Below are positions 44,042 through 53,600 of a stretch of DNA of 64,000 bases, in pieces. The stretch is from the NCBI RefSeq assembly GCF_002224125.1, contig NZ_NCSM01000014.1, forward strand, positions 605,091 through 669,090. Direction: 5' to 3'. Position 1 is the first letter of the stretch, and every line of letters starts with the position of its first letter. Source of the stretch: Streptomyces sp. NBS 14/10. Lineage in GTDB: Bacteria; Actinomycetota; Actinomycetes; Streptomycetales; Streptomycetaceae. The notes below the pieces were generated by a model. The model was not told the origin of the DNA. It did not search any database and saw only the letters and a list, made by a program, of their open reading frames with translations. A program made the position numbers and the translations under genes.

Positions 44042-45922
44042 ATGGAGTACCCCGCAAGACCAGCCGCAACGTCCCCGACAACAGCAACTTCCACTCCTTT
44101 GCGCCGACTTCCGGCCCTCGCCGCGACGGCCGGTCTGGTCGTCGCCCTCGGCATCGCCCCGGCGGGCGCGCGGGGCGGCGCACCGGACGGAGCACAGGGC
44201 GGGGCGGCCCCGGTCGGCACGCCCGCCAAGACCCCCGTGGCCGTCGGATACGGCGGCGCGGTCTCCAGCGTGGACGCCGACGCCTCGGCGGCCGGTATCG
44301 AGGTGCTGCGGCGCGGCGGCAACGCGGTGGACGCGGCCGTGGCCACCGCGGCAGCGCTCGGCGTCACCGAGCCGTATTCGGCGGGCGTCGGCGGCGGCGG
44401 ATACTTCGTCTACTACAGCGCCAAGCAGCACAAAGTGTTCACCCTCGACGGGCGCGAGACCGCGCCGCGCAGCGCGGACGACAAGCTCTTCCTGGACAAG
44501 GACGGCAAGCCGATCCCGTTCGCCGACGCCGTCACCAGCGGACTGAGCATCGGCACCCCCGGCACCCCCGCCACCTGGGACAGAGCGCTGGACACCTGGG
44601 GCACCCGCTCGCTCGCGCAGGTGCTGAAGCCCGCCGAGCGCATCGCACGTGACGGCTTCACCGTCGACACCACGTTCCATCAGCAGACCGCCGACAACCA
44701 GGCCCGCTTCAAGGACTTCCCGGACACCGCCAAGCTGTTCCTGCCCGGCGGCCGGCTCCCGGTCGTCGGCTCCACCTTCACCAACCCCGACCTGGCCCGC
44801 ACCTACGCGCTGCTCGCCGAGAAGGGCGTCGGCGCCGTCTACAAGGGCGAACTGGGCCGCGACATCGTCAAGACGGTGCGCAAGCCCCCCGTGGACCCCG
44901 CGGCGCAGCGCGTCGTACGGTCCGGCGATCTGACCGAGCGGGACCTCGCCGGGTACAAGGTCAAGCGCCAGGCCCCGACCAGGACCTCGTACCGCGGCCT
45001 CGACGTGTACGGCATGGCCCCGTCCTCCTCCGGCGGCACCTCGGTCGCCGAGGCGCTGAACATCCTGGAGAAGACCGACCTCACCAAGCTCAGCGACCGC
45101 GACTATCTGCACCGCTACATCGAGGCCAGCCGGATAGCCTTCGCCGACCGGGGCCGCTGGGTCGGCGACCCGGCCTTCGAGGACGTGCCGACCAAGGGCC
45201 TCACCTCGCAGCGGTTCGCCGACTCCCGGGCCTGCCTGATCAAGGCCGACGCCGTACTGAGCAGCCCGCTCGCGCCCGGTGACCCCGCCCGGCCCACCGG
45301 CTGCGACAGCGGCGGGACCGCGGCCCCCACGACGTACGAGGGCGAGAACACCACGCACCTCACGGTCGCCGACAAGTGGGGCAACGTCGTCGCCTACACC
45401 TTGACGATTGAACAGACCGGCGGCAGCGGTATCACCGTGCCCGGCCGTGGCTTCCTGCTCAACAACGAGCTCACCGACTTCTCCTTCGCCCCCGCCAACT
45501 CGGCCGTCCACGACCCGAACCTGCCCGGCCCCGGCAAGCGCCCGCGCTCGTCCATGTCGCCGACGATCGTCACGGACAAGGGCCGCCCGGTGCTCGCGCT
45601 CGGCTCGCCCGGCGGCGCCACCATCATCACCACCGTGCTGCAGACCCTGCTCAACCACCTCGACCGCGGTATGCCCCTGGTCGACGCGATCGCCGCACCC
45701 CGCGCCAGCCAGCGCAACGCCGCGCAGACCGAACTGGAGCCGGGGCTGTGGAACAGCCCGCTGCGCGGACAGCTCACGACGCTCGGCCACTCCTTCAAAC
45801 AGAACCCCGAGATCGGGGCGGCGACCGGCGTACAGCGGCTGTCCGGCGGGCGCTGGCTCGCGGCGGCGGAGACCGTGCGGCGCGGCGGCGGCTCGGCGAT
45901 GGTGGTCAGCCCGGACAAGTGA
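44042..45922 (+). CDS. ggt: Gamma-glutamyltransferase, exported
   Basis: 626 residues. A signal sequence or anchor (about 18-45) is followed by the GGT proenzyme. Autocleavage is expected before Thr437 in GENTTHLTVAD, giving a large subunit (about 390 residues after signal removal) and a 190-residue small subunit. Substrate motifs TLDGRETAP (Arg for glutamate carboxylate), RPRSSMSPTIV and GSPGGATIITTVLQ are present. It hydrolyses or transfers gamma-glutamyl groups from glutathione-like compounds outside the cell. ATG 44042 has GGAGG 6 nt upstream; a TTG at 44030 is less likely. Confidence 0.94.
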   Translation: MEYPARPAATSPTTATSTPLRRLPALAATAGLVVALGIAPAGARGGAPDGAQGGAAPVGTPAKTPVAVGYGGAVSSVDADASAAGIEVLRRGGNAVDAAVATAAALGVTEPYSAGVGGGGYFVYYSAKQHKVFTLDGRETAPRSADDKLFLDKDGKPIPFADAVTSGLSIGTPGTPATWDRALDTWGTRSLAQVLKPAERIARDGFTVDTTFHQQTADNQARFKDFPDTAKLFLPGGRLPVVGSTFTNPDLARTYALLAEKGVGAVYKGELGRDIVKTVRKPPVDPAAQRVVRSGDLTERDLAGYKVKRQAPTRTSYRGLDVYGMAPSSSGGTSVAEALNILEKTDLTKLSDRDYLHRYIEASRIAFADRGRWVGDPAFEDVPTKGLTSQRFADSRACLIKADAVLSSPLAPGDPARPTGCDSGGTAAPTTYEGENTTHLTVADKWGNVVAYTLTIEQTGGSGITVPGRGFLLNNELTDFSFAPANSAVHDPNLPGPGKRPRSSMSPTIVTDKGRPVLALGSPGGATIITTVLQTLLNHLDRGMPLVDAIAAPRASQRNAAQTELEPGLWNSPLRGQLTTLGHSFKQNPEIGAATGVQRLSGGRWLAAAETVRRGGGSAMVVSPDK

Positions 45923-46009
45923 CGGACCTCGGCCGGCTGGTGTGTGCGGAGTCGGAAAAACTCCCGTAGCACGTTCGTAACCGTCCCCGTAACACAAAGG
46001 GTGTCGAAT

Positions 46010-46046
46010 GCGTCCCCACTGGAGGGGGGTTCGTCCATGGGGACGC
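46010..46046 (+). promoter_or_regulatory. Hairpin in the leader of the low-complexity protein gene
   Basis: Perfect 9-bp stem GCGTCCCCA/TGGGGACGC with a 19-nt loop, ending 22 bp before the ATG. It could be a leader structure or the terminator of ggt. Confidence 0.4.
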
Positions 46047-46068
46047 GGACGGCGACACGGGGAGAGGG

Positions 46069-48636
46069 ATGACCATGGCTGGCGGTCAACTCCCGGCCGA
46101 GGTTGAGGAGTTCGCGCGCTATCTGCGTGCGCTGACGAGGCGTCTGGACGCGGAGCAGGGCTGGTACGGAGTCTTCGCGCAGCGCGATCCGGAAGGCATG
46201 CGCGCATGCCTCGACGGCCGGGAGGTGCCGCCCTGGGACGTGGTCCAGGCCCTGCTCCAGGACCTGTCCGCCCAGCGCGGCCCCGACGTGGCGAAGGAGG
46301 CCGCCACCCGCGCCGCCGCCCTCTACCGCGCCTCCGTCACCGCCTACGACACCACGGTCGGCGGCCGCACCGCCCTCCAGGGCCGGCTGGAGGCGATGCT
46401 CCGCGAGCAGCGCCACGCGGCCAAGCGCGAACGCGAACGCCACGCCGCCGTACGCGACGCCACCGCCGAAGCCGACGCCGACGCGAGGGAACGCCTCTCG
46501 ACGGACCTCGCCTGGGCCCGCGACGACTGGGAGCGAGCCACCGCCCGCTGCGAGGAGCTACGCGCCCGCCTGACCGCCCTGGACGCGCTGCCCTCCCGAA
46601 CCCCCGCCTCCCGCGGGGGTTCGCCGTCTGCGGGCGGGCGGGGTGGTCTGGCCGCGCCGGACGGGTGGTTCCGGGATGAGGCGGGGGCCGCGGGGGCCGC
46701 CGACGCCGCGCCAGGCGGGGCCTCGGCGCCGCCGGCCCAAGACGGCGGCCCGACGGGCGCGGGGGCTGCCCCCGCCCGGCTGCGGCGACCGCGCGGTTCA
46801 CGGTTCCCCTCGGCGTACGACGAGACGGACGGCGAGCAGCCGCCCGCCGAGCCCGGCTGGGCCGCGCGGCAGGACCACGATCAGAGGGCTGGCGGCGGTC
46901 CGGGCACCGGGGCGGCAGCGGCAGCCGGGGCCGGTGGGTCTGGCGAGGTTCGGGCGGTGGGGGAGCCGGGAGGGTCCTCGCCCGTGGGTGGCGGCCTGGG
47001 AGGAACGGCTGGGGGGTGGGGTGGTAGCGGGGCGTCGGTGGGCCCCGACACACCTGGGGCCAGGGCAGCCCAGGGGCTCGGAGGGCCTGCCGCGGCGGCG
47101 GTCGGCGGGTCCGGCGAGGCGGGAGCCGGGCCGGGGGAGCCGGGACGGGGCTCGCCTATGGGTGGCCACTGGGCGGCTGGTGACGGCCCGGCGGGCGCGG
47201 CTGGGGGCCGGAGCGGTCGTGGTGGTACCGGCGGGCCGAGCGGCGCTGGCGGCAGTGGCGCACCTACGGCGGGGCCTCTCGGGGCCGGAGCCGCGGCGGG
47301 CGCGGAGCCGGGTGGCATGAGGGCCGCGGCCGGGCCTGGCGGGGGTCCGGGCGCTGTTGCAGCGGATGCGGCCGGGCCCGCCCCGGCGGCGGGCGGCGGG
47401 CGGGGTGACTGGGCTGCGGGGCCCGGTGGTGGCGACGCCACCCGGCCTGGCGTGGGCGGACCAGACGCGGCGGCAGGCGCGGGGTCCGGCGGCAGGGACG
47501 CCCGGCCCGGCGACGCCGGGCCCGCCCCGGCCCCGCGCCCCCGGGCACGTGGGGCGCGGTTCGCCGGGGTGGAGGAGTCCGCGCCCGTGGCGCGACCGCG
47601 CGGGGCCCGGTTCGCGGGGGCCGCGCCGGCCGAGCCGAGCGAGACCGTACAGGTGGCGACCGCGGCGACCGGCGAGGCCGAGGCGGAGTCGGGACACCCG
47701 GTCACGCCTCGGGGGGCGCGGTTCGCCGGGGTGGAGGAAGCCATGCCCGGGGCGTGGTTCGGCGGGGCCGGGCCGGTCGGGGGCGTCGGGGCCGCCCCTG
47801 CGGAGGCCGTCGCGGCGACCGGCGAGGCCGAGGCGGAGTCGGGACACCCGGTCACGCCTCGGGGCGCGCGGTTCGCCGGGGGCGCCCCTGCAGCCGTCGC
47901 GGCGCCCGGTGGGGCCGGGGCGGGAGCGGGGCAACCGGCCGGCGCCGAGTCGGAACACCCAGCCACGCCACGAGGCGCGCGGTTCGCCGGAGCGTACGGG
48001 AGCGGCGGCGGGGACGGGGCGAAGCGGCGTAGGCGGGACAGGGCGCAGGAGGAGGCCGAGCGGCGCGCGGCGCAGGAGGCGGCGCGGAACGCCGAGGCGC
48101 GGCGGGCCGCGGCCGGGGCCGTGGACCGGCTGGCGCGGCTGCGGGCGGACGGCCGGGGCGGGGAGGCGCATGTCCTGCTGTGCGAGGCCGCCGCCTGGCC
48201 CGCCCCCTGGCTCCCTTTACTCGCCGCCGAGCTGGAGCGCGCCGGGCTCGACGCGGACGTGGCCACCCTGCTGTGGGAGGTGGCTTGCCTTCCGCCCGCC
48301 GCGCTGGCGGCCGCCGCCGGGGCGCTCGTCGCCGCGGGCCGCGGCGAGGACGGCGCGCGGCTGCTGCGGCAGAGCGTCGCGCGCCCCGTCACCGACGTGG
48401 CCCAGACCGTGCTCGCGCTGCTGGCCTCGGGCAGCCGCGCGGAAGCGGCGTTTCTGCTGGAGGCGCTGGTGCGGGCGCGCAGACCCGACGAGGCCGCGCA
48501 GGCCGCGGCGAACGCCCCGGCCGAGCTGGTGCCGTTGCTGCTGGACGCCGCGAGCGGCGTGTCCTCCAGCAGCCACCACGATCTCGCGCACGCACTGCGC
48601 GCCGCGGGCCTGCCGGGCGTGCCCGGCCTTGCCTGA
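46069..48636 (+). CDS. Large low-complexity protein with repeated RGARFAG motifs; function unknown
   Basis: 855 residues. The N-terminal region (1-110) is helical and contains an HTH-like stretch (DPEGMRACLDGREVPPWDVVQALLQDL). A charged coiled coil follows (about 115-180, REQRHAAKRERERHAAVRD). A Gly/Ala/Pro-rich segment of about 460 residues contains five RGARFAG motifs plus one RGSRF variant, usually preceded by Pro or Ala. A short basic coiled coil (about 645-690) leads to a C-terminal helical-repeat domain (about 690-855) with leucine/alanine pairs like TPR or ARM repeats. No signal peptide. Cytoplasmic scaffold or regulator is only a guess. ATG 46069 or 46075; the ribosome site GGGAGAGGG is better spaced for 46075. 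Frame use across the repeats stays clean, so the length is genuine. Confidence 0.85.
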   Translation: MTMAGGQLPAEVEEFARYLRALTRRLDAEQGWYGVFAQRDPEGMRACLDGREVPPWDVVQALLQDLSAQRGPDVAKEAATRAAALYRASVTAYDTTVGGRTALQGRLEAMLREQRHAAKRERERHAAVRDATAEADADARERLSTDLAWARDDWERATARCEELRARLTALDALPSRTPASRGGSPSAGGRGGLAAPDGWFRDEAGAAGAADAAPGGASAPPAQDGGPTGAGAAPARLRRPRGSRFPSAYDETDGEQPPAEPGWAARQDHDQRAGGGPGTGAAAAAGAGGSGEVRAVGEPGGSSPVGGGLGGTAGGWGGSGASVGPDTPGARAAQGLGGPAAAAVGGSGEAGAGPGEPGRGSPMGGHWAAGDGPAGAAGGRSGRGGTGGPSGAGGSGAPTAGPLGAGAAAGAEPGGMRAAAGPGGGPGAVAADAAGPAPAAGGGRGDWAAGPGGGDATRPGVGGPDAAAGAGSGGRDARPGDAGPAPAPRPRARGARFAGVEESAPVARPRGARFAGAAPAEPSETVQVATAATGEAEAESGHPVTPRGARFAGVEEAMPGAWFGGAGPVGGVGAAPAEAVAATGEAEAESGHPVTPRGARFAGGAPAAVAAPGGAGAGAGQPAGAESEHPATPRGARFAGAYGSGGGDGAKRRRRDRAQEEAERRAAQEAARNAEARRAAAGAVDRLARLRADGRGGEAHVLLCEAAAWPAPWLPLLAAELERAGLDADVATLLWEVACLPPAALAAAAGALVAAGRGEDGARLLRQSVARPVTDVAQTVLALLASGSRAEAAFLLEALVRARRPDEAAQAAANAPAELVPLLLDAASGVSSSSHHDLAHALRAAGLPGVPGLA
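47661..47880. repeat. 70-bp direct repeat with 150-bp period inside the low-complexity gene
   Basis: 47661-47730 and 47811-47880 are nearly identical (one visible mismatch). Both encode ATGEAEAESGHPVTPRGARF plus AG. A third, diverged unit follows at about 47945-47990. This indicates recent in-frame duplication. Confidence 0.85.
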
Positions 48637-48751
48637 CCTGAAGTGACCCGCCTTGCCTGACATAACACGAAACGTGAACGTCTTCGTTGAGTAACGGCCG
48701 CGGTATTGCCAGAGTGGTCAGTGCGCTTCTACGTTCTTTCCACAGCCGGAA

Positions 48752-48765
48752 TCTACGTGCGTAGA
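48752..48765. promoter_or_regulatory. Dyad TCTACG-TG-CGTAGA upstream of the pyrimidine operon
   Basis: A perfect 6+2+6 inverted repeat 40 bp before the first gene. A related half site TTCTACGTTC lies 24 bp further upstream. This is a good position for an operator. Confidence 0.5.
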
Positions 48766-48805
48766 CGCCCAGACGCCCGCTAAGGCGAAGGCGAAGGAGC
48801 TGACC

Positions 48806-49648
48806 ATGGCCAACGTCGTACGTGCCGCGCTCGTCCAGTGCACCTGGACCGGCGATACCGAATCGATGATCGCGAAGCACGAGGAGTACGCCCGGCAGGC
48901 CGCCGCCCAAGGCGCCAAGGTGATCGGCTTTCAGGAGGTGTTCAACGCCCCCTACTTCTGCCAGGTGCAGGAGGCGGAGCACTACCGCTGGGCGGAGCCG
49001 GTCCCGGACGGGCCGACGGTCCGGCGGATGCGGGAGCTGGCCCGGGAGACCGGCATGGTGATGGTGGTGCCCGTGTACGAGGTGGAGCAGTCCGGCTTCT
49101 ACTACAACACCGCGGCGGTGATCGACGCGGACGGCAGCTTCCTCGGCAAGTACCGCAAGCACCACATCCCGCAGGTCAAGGGCTTCTGGGAGAAGTACTA
49201 CTTCAAACCGGGCAACCTGGGCTGGCCGGTGTTCGACACCGCGGTCGGCAAGGTCGGGGTGTACATCTGCTACGACCGCCACTTCCCCGAGGGGTGGCGC
49301 GAGCTCGGCCTGGCCGGCGCCCAGCTGGTCTACAACCCGTCGGCGACCTCGCGCGGCCTCTCGGCGTATCTGTGGCAGCTGGAGCAGCCGGCGGCCGCGG
49401 TCGCCAACGAGTACTTCATCGCCGCGATCAACCGCGTCGGCGTCGAGGAGTACGGCGACAACGACTTCTACGGCACCAGCTACTTCGTGGACCCGCGCGG
49501 TCAGCTCGTCGGCGAGGCCGCCGGCGACAAGACGGAGGAGCTGGTCGTCCGGGACCTGGACTTCGGCCTGATCGACGAGGTGCGCCAGCAGTGGGCGTTC
49601 TACCGGGATCGACGGCCGGACGCGTACGAGGGGCTGGTGAAGCCGTGA
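48806..49648 (+). CDS. Beta-ureidopropionase / N-carbamoyl amidohydrolase (nitrilase superfamily)
   Basis: 280 residues. Nitrilase triad Glu44 (FQEVF), Lys118 (KYRKHHIP) and Cys155 (YICYDRHFPE). N-carbamoyl-beta-alanine is hydrolysed to beta-alanine, CO2 and ammonia, the last ring-derived step of reductive pyrimidine breakdown. The dihydropyrimidinase two genes on supplies its substrate and the aminotransferase next door would use the beta-alanine. An N-carbamoyl amino acid amidase role in hydantoin use is equally possible from sequence. First gene of the operon. Confidence 0.92.
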   Translation: MANVVRAALVQCTWTGDTESMIAKHEEYARQAAAQGAKVIGFQEVFNAPYFCQVQEAEHYRWAEPVPDGPTVRRMRELARETGMVMVVPVYEVEQSGFYYNTAAVIDADGSFLGKYRKHHIPQVKGFWEKYYFKPGNLGWPVFDTAVGKVGVYICYDRHFPEGWRELGLAGAQLVYNPSATSRGLSAYLWQLEQPAAAVANEYFIAAINRVGVEEYGDNDFYGTSYFVDPRGQLVGEAAGDKTEELVVRDLDFGLIDEVRQQWAFYRDRRPDAYEGLVKP

Positions 49649-49784
49649 ACGTCGGACGCGCGGCCGCCGGGCCGCAGAAAGGCACGCTGCCCGCACCTCT
49701 GCGCCGCGCGGCCGACGGTGCCCGCGGCGGAGCCGCTGATGTGACGAGCAGCCGCTGCCGCGGCGGGGCGAACAAGGAGGCACG

Positions 49785-51128
49785 GTGAGCAGCGAGCTCC
49801 ACGACCGCCACAAGGCCGTTCTGCCCGACTGGATCGCTCTCTACTACGAGCGGCCGATCGAGCTCACGCACGGCGAGGGCCGCCATGTCTGGGACGCCGA
49901 CGGCAACCGCTACCTCGACTTCTTCGGTGGCATCCTCACCACCATGACCGCCCACGCCCTCCCCGAGGTCACCAAGGCGGTCAGCGAGCAGGCGGCGCGC
50001 ATCATCCACAGCTCCACGCTCTATCTCGACCGCCCCATGGTGGAGCTGGCCGAGCGCGTCGCCGAGCTGTCCGGCATCCCCGACCCGCGCGTCTTCTTCA
50101 CCACCTCCGGCACCGAGGCCAATGACACGGCCCTGCTCCTGGCCACCACGTACCGGCGCTCCAACCAGATCCTGGCGATGCGCAACAGCTACCACGGCCG
50201 GTCCTTCTCGACCGTCGGCATCACCGGCAACCGCTCGTGGTCGCCGACCAGCCTGTCGCCGCTTCAGACGCTGTACGTACACGGCGGGGTGCGCGGCCGC
50301 GGCCCGTACGCCGGGCTGTCGGACGCCGAGTTCATCAAGGCGTGCGTCGCCGATCTGGAGGATGTGCTGGGCCAGGCGTACGGCCAGGTCGCGGCGCTGA
50401 TCGCGGAGCCGGTGCAGGGAGTCGGCGGGTTCACCTCACCGCCGGACGGGCTGTTCGCCGCCTTCCGGGAGGTCCTGGACCGGCACGGGATCCTGTGGAT
50501 CAGCGACGAGGTGCAGACCGGCTGGGGGCGGACCGGCGACAACTTCTGGGGCTGGCAGGCACACGCCGCCTCCGGCCCGCCCGACGTCCTCACCTTCGCC
50601 AAGGGCATCGGCAACGGCATGTCCATCGGCGGTGTCGTCGCCCGCGCCGAGGTCATGAACTGTCTGGGCGCCAACTCCATCTCCACCTTCGGCGGCAGCC
50701 CGATCACCATGGCCGCCGGTCTCGCCAACCTCACCCACCTCCTCGAACACGACCTCCAGGGCAACGCGCGCCGCGTGGGCGGGCTGCTCATGGACCGGCT
50801 GCGCACCGCGGCCGCCGGGCTCGACGTCGTACGCGAGGTGCGCGGCCGGGGGCTGATGATCGGCATCGAGCTGGTGGAGCCGGGCAGCGACCGGCCCTCG
50901 CCCGACGCGGCCTCGGCCGTCCTGGAGACCGCGCGCGAGGGCGGGCTGCTGCTCGGCAAGGGCGGCGGCCACAACAGCAGCGTGCTGCGTATCGCCCCGC
51001 CGCTGAGCCTGACCGCCGCCGAGGCCGAGGAGGGCGCGGAGATCCTGGCGACGGCGCTCCGCGCGGCGCAGGCCATGGCGGACGGTTCGGCGGAAGCGGC
51101 CGACGAGGCCGGAAGGAGCGCACTATGA
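49785..51128 (+). CDS. Class III aminotransferase (beta-alanine or omega-amino acid type)
   Basis: 447 residues, PLP fold type I. FFTTSGTEANDTALLLA is present, then ISDEVQTGWGRTG with the PLP-ring Asp, and the Schiff-base Lys in TFAKGIGNGMSIGG near residue 271. GTG 49785 has AAGGAGG 5 nt before it. It probably converts beta-alanine to malonate semialdehyde with pyruvate or glyoxylate as acceptor. The 136-bp gap after the amidohydrolase holds no gene. The stop overlaps the dihydropyrimidinase ATG. Confidence 0.9.
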   Translation: MSSELHDRHKAVLPDWIALYYERPIELTHGEGRHVWDADGNRYLDFFGGILTTMTAHALPEVTKAVSEQAARIIHSSTLYLDRPMVELAERVAELSGIPDPRVFFTTSGTEANDTALLLATTYRRSNQILAMRNSYHGRSFSTVGITGNRSWSPTSLSPLQTLYVHGGVRGRGPYAGLSDAEFIKACVADLEDVLGQAYGQVAALIAEPVQGVGGFTSPPDGLFAAFREVLDRHGILWISDEVQTGWGRTGDNFWGWQAHAASGPPDVLTFAKGIGNGMSIGGVVARAEVMNCLGANSISTFGGSPITMAAGLANLTHLLEHDLQGNARRVGGLLMDRLRTAAAGLDVVREVRGRGLMIGIELVEPGSDRPSPDAASAVLETAREGGLLLGKGGGHNSSVLRIAPPLSLTAAEAEEGAEILATALRAAQAMADGSAEAADEAGRSAL

Positions 51129-52537
51129 CGTCCCGCAGCTCTCGCACCGTGATCCGCGGCGGCCTCGTCATCACCGCGGCCGAGGAGACCCGGGCCGACG
51201 TCCTCGTCGAGGACGGCCGTATCGCCGCCCTCGCCGCGCCCGACAGCGCGTACGCCCAGGGCTGGACGGCCGACCGTACGATCGACGCCACCGACAAGTA
51301 CGTCATCCCGGGCGGGGTCGACGCGCACACCCACATAGAGATGCCTTTCGGCGGCACGTTCGCCTCCGACACCTTCGAGACCGGTACCCGCGCCGCGGCC
51401 TGGGGCGGGACGACGACCATCGTGGACTTCGCGGTCCAGTCGATGGGCCACTCGCTGCGCGAGGGGCTTGACGCCTGGCACGCCAAGGCGGCGGACCTGT
51501 GCGCGATCGACTACTCCTTCCACATGATCCTCGCCGACGTCAACGAGGGCACGCTCAGGGAGATGGACCTCCTCGTCGATGAGGGCATCACGTCCTTCAA
51601 GCTCTTCATGGCCTACCCGGGCGTCTTCTACAGCGACGACGGAAAGATCCTGCGGGCCATGCAGCGCGGCGCGGCCAACGGCGGGCTGATGCTGATGCAC
51701 GCCGAGAACGGCCTCGCCATCGACGTCCTGATCGAGCAGGCGCTCGCCGAGGGCAAGACCGACCCGCGCTACCACGGCGAGGTCCGCAAGTCGCTGCTGG
51801 AGGCGGAGGCCACCCACCGCGCGATCCAGCTGGCCCGGGTGGCCGGGGCGCCGCTGTACGTCGTGCACGTCTCGGCCGCGGAGGCCGTGGCGGAGCTGGC
51901 CCAGGCCCGTGACAAGGGGCTTCCCGTCTTCGGCGAGACCTGCCCCCAGTACCTCTTCCTGTCCACCGACAACCTCGCCGAGCCGGACTTCGAGGGCGCC
52001 AAGTACGTCTGCTCCACGCCGCTGCGGCCGCGCGAACACCAGGCCGCGCTGTGGCGGGGCTTGCGCACCAACGATCTGCAGATCGTCTCCACCGACCACT
52101 GCCCCTTCTGCTTCGTGGGCCAGAAGGAGATGGGCCGCGGCGACTTCTCCAAGATCCCCAACGGGCTGCCGGGCGTGGAGCACCGGATGGATCTCCTCCA
52201 TCAGGCGGTCGTCGACGGACATATCTCGCGCCGCCGCTGGATCGAGATCGCCTGCGCCACCCCGGCCCGGATGTTCGGCCTGTACCCGAAGAAGGGCACC
52301 ATCGCGCCCGGGACGGACGCCGACCTCGTCATCTACGACCCGCGGGCCGAGCAGACGCTGTCCGCCCGGACCCACCACATGAACGTCGACTACTCGGCGT
52401 ACGAGGGGAAGCGGATCACCGGGCAGGTGGAGACCGTGCTGTCGCGCGGCGAAACCGTCATCGACCGGCGGCAGTACACGGGGCGCGTGGGGCATGGCCA
52501 GTTCATCGCGCGCGACACCTGCCAATACCTGGACTAG
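51125..52537 (+). CDS. hydA: Dihydropyrimidinase / D-hydantoinase
   Basis: 470 residues, full family length. Binuclear zinc ligands: HTH in DAHTHIEMP (about 63-65), carboxylated Lys in ITSFKLFMAY (about 158), His of HAENG and of VVHVSAAEA, and Asp of IVSTDHCPF (about 321). It opens dihydrouracil and dihydrothymine or 5-substituted hydantoins. ATGA-coupled to the aminotransferase and followed 12 bp later by the LLM oxidoreductase. Confidence 0.95.
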   Translation: MTSRSSRTVIRGGLVITAAEETRADVLVEDGRIAALAAPDSAYAQGWTADRTIDATDKYVIPGGVDAHTHIEMPFGGTFASDTFETGTRAAAWGGTTTIVDFAVQSMGHSLREGLDAWHAKAADLCAIDYSFHMILADVNEGTLREMDLLVDEGITSFKLFMAYPGVFYSDDGKILRAMQRGAANGGLMLMHAENGLAIDVLIEQALAEGKTDPRYHGEVRKSLLEAEATHRAIQLARVAGAPLYVVHVSAAEAVAELAQARDKGLPVFGETCPQYLFLSTDNLAEPDFEGAKYVCSTPLRPREHQAALWRGLRTNDLQIVSTDHCPFCFVGQKEMGRGDFSKIPNGLPGVEHRMDLLHQAVVDGHISRRRWIEIACATPARMFGLYPKKGTIAPGTDADLVIYDPRAEQTLSARTHHMNVDYSAYEGKRITGQVETVLSRGETVIDRRQYTGRVGHGQFIARDTCQYLD

Positions 52538-52549
52538 CTGGGAGCGAGT

Positions 52550-53551
52550 ATGGACTTCGGACTCGTCCTGCAGACCGATCCGCCCGCGGCGGAGGTGGTC
52601 GAACTGATGCGGCGCGCGGAGGGCGCGGGCTTCACACACGGCTGGACGTTCGACTCGGTCGTGCTGTGGCAGGAGCCGTTCGTCATCTACAGCCGCGTCC
52701 TGGAACACACCGAGCGGCTGATCGTCGGCCCCATGGTCACCAATCCGTCCACCCGCACCTGGGAGGTCACCGCCTCCACCTTCGCCACGCTCAACGAGAT
52801 GTACGGCAACCGCACCGTATGCGGCATCGGCCGCGGCGACTCCGCGATGCGCGTGGCGGGCCGTAAACCCAACACCCTCGCCCGCCTCGGCCAGGCCATC
52901 GACGCCATCCGCGATCTGGCCGAGGGGCGGGAGGCGGTCGTCGACGGGACCTCCGTGCAGATCCCCTGGGTCGAGAACGGCAGACTGCCGGTCTGGATGG
53001 CCGCCTACGGCCCCAAGGCGCTGGCCCTCACCGGCCGCAAGGCCGACGGCTTCATCCTGCAACTCGCCGACCTCTATCTGACGGAGTGGATGATCAAGGC
53101 GGTGCGGACCGCCGCGGCCGAGGCCGGGCGCGACCCGGCCGCGCTCACCATCTGCGTCGCGGCCCCCGCGTACGTCGGGGACGACCTCGACTATGCCCGC
53201 GAGCAGTGCCGCTGGTTCGGCGGCATGGTCGGCAACCACGTCGCCGACCTGGTGCGCCGCTACGGCGAGCACTCCGGCGCCGTCCCCGAGGCCCTGACCG
53301 CGTACATCAAGGGCCGCGCCGGCTACGACTACGCCCACCACGGCCGCACCGGACACCCCAGCACGGGCTTCGTCCCCGACGAGATCGTCGACCACTTCTG
53401 CCTGCTCGGTCCGGTCGAGGCCCATATCGAGAAGCTGCGGGGGCTGCGCGCGCTGGGGGTCGACCAGTTCGCGATCTACGCCATGCACGACGCGAAGGAG
53501 GCGACCATCGACGCGTACGGCGAACACGTCATCCCGGCGCTGACCGACTGA
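52550..53551 (+). CDS. LLM-class flavin/F420-dependent oxidoreductase (TIGR03842-like)
   Basis: 333 residues, luciferase-like TIM barrel: MDFGLVLQTDPP start, MVTNPSTRTWEVTAS, VCGIGRGDSAMRVAGRKP and PVWMAAYGPKALALTGRKADG. Such enzymes use F420 or FMN. Its place inside a pyrimidine/hydantoin operon that lacks a PydA/PreTA-type dihydropyrimidine dehydrogenase suggests it acts on the pyrimidine or hydantoin ring or a derived aldehyde; this is inference. Gap of 12 bp to the preceding gene, 49 bp to the permease. Confidence 0.9.
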   Translation: MDFGLVLQTDPPAAEVVELMRRAEGAGFTHGWTFDSVVLWQEPFVIYSRVLEHTERLIVGPMVTNPSTRTWEVTASTFATLNEMYGNRTVCGIGRGDSAMRVAGRKPNTLARLGQAIDAIRDLAEGREAVVDGTSVQIPWVENGRLPVWMAAYGPKALALTGRKADGFILQLADLYLTEWMIKAVRTAAAEAGRDPAALTICVAAPAYVGDDLDYAREQCRWFGGMVGNHVADLVRRYGEHSGAVPEALTAYIKGRAGYDYAHHGRTGHPSTGFVPDEIVDHFCLLGPVEAHIEKLRGLRALGVDQFAIYAMHDAKEATIDAYGEHVIPALTD

Positions 53552-53600
53552 CCGGCCGGCCCCTTCCCGTCCTGACCACTGTCGAACGAAGAGGGGTTCC

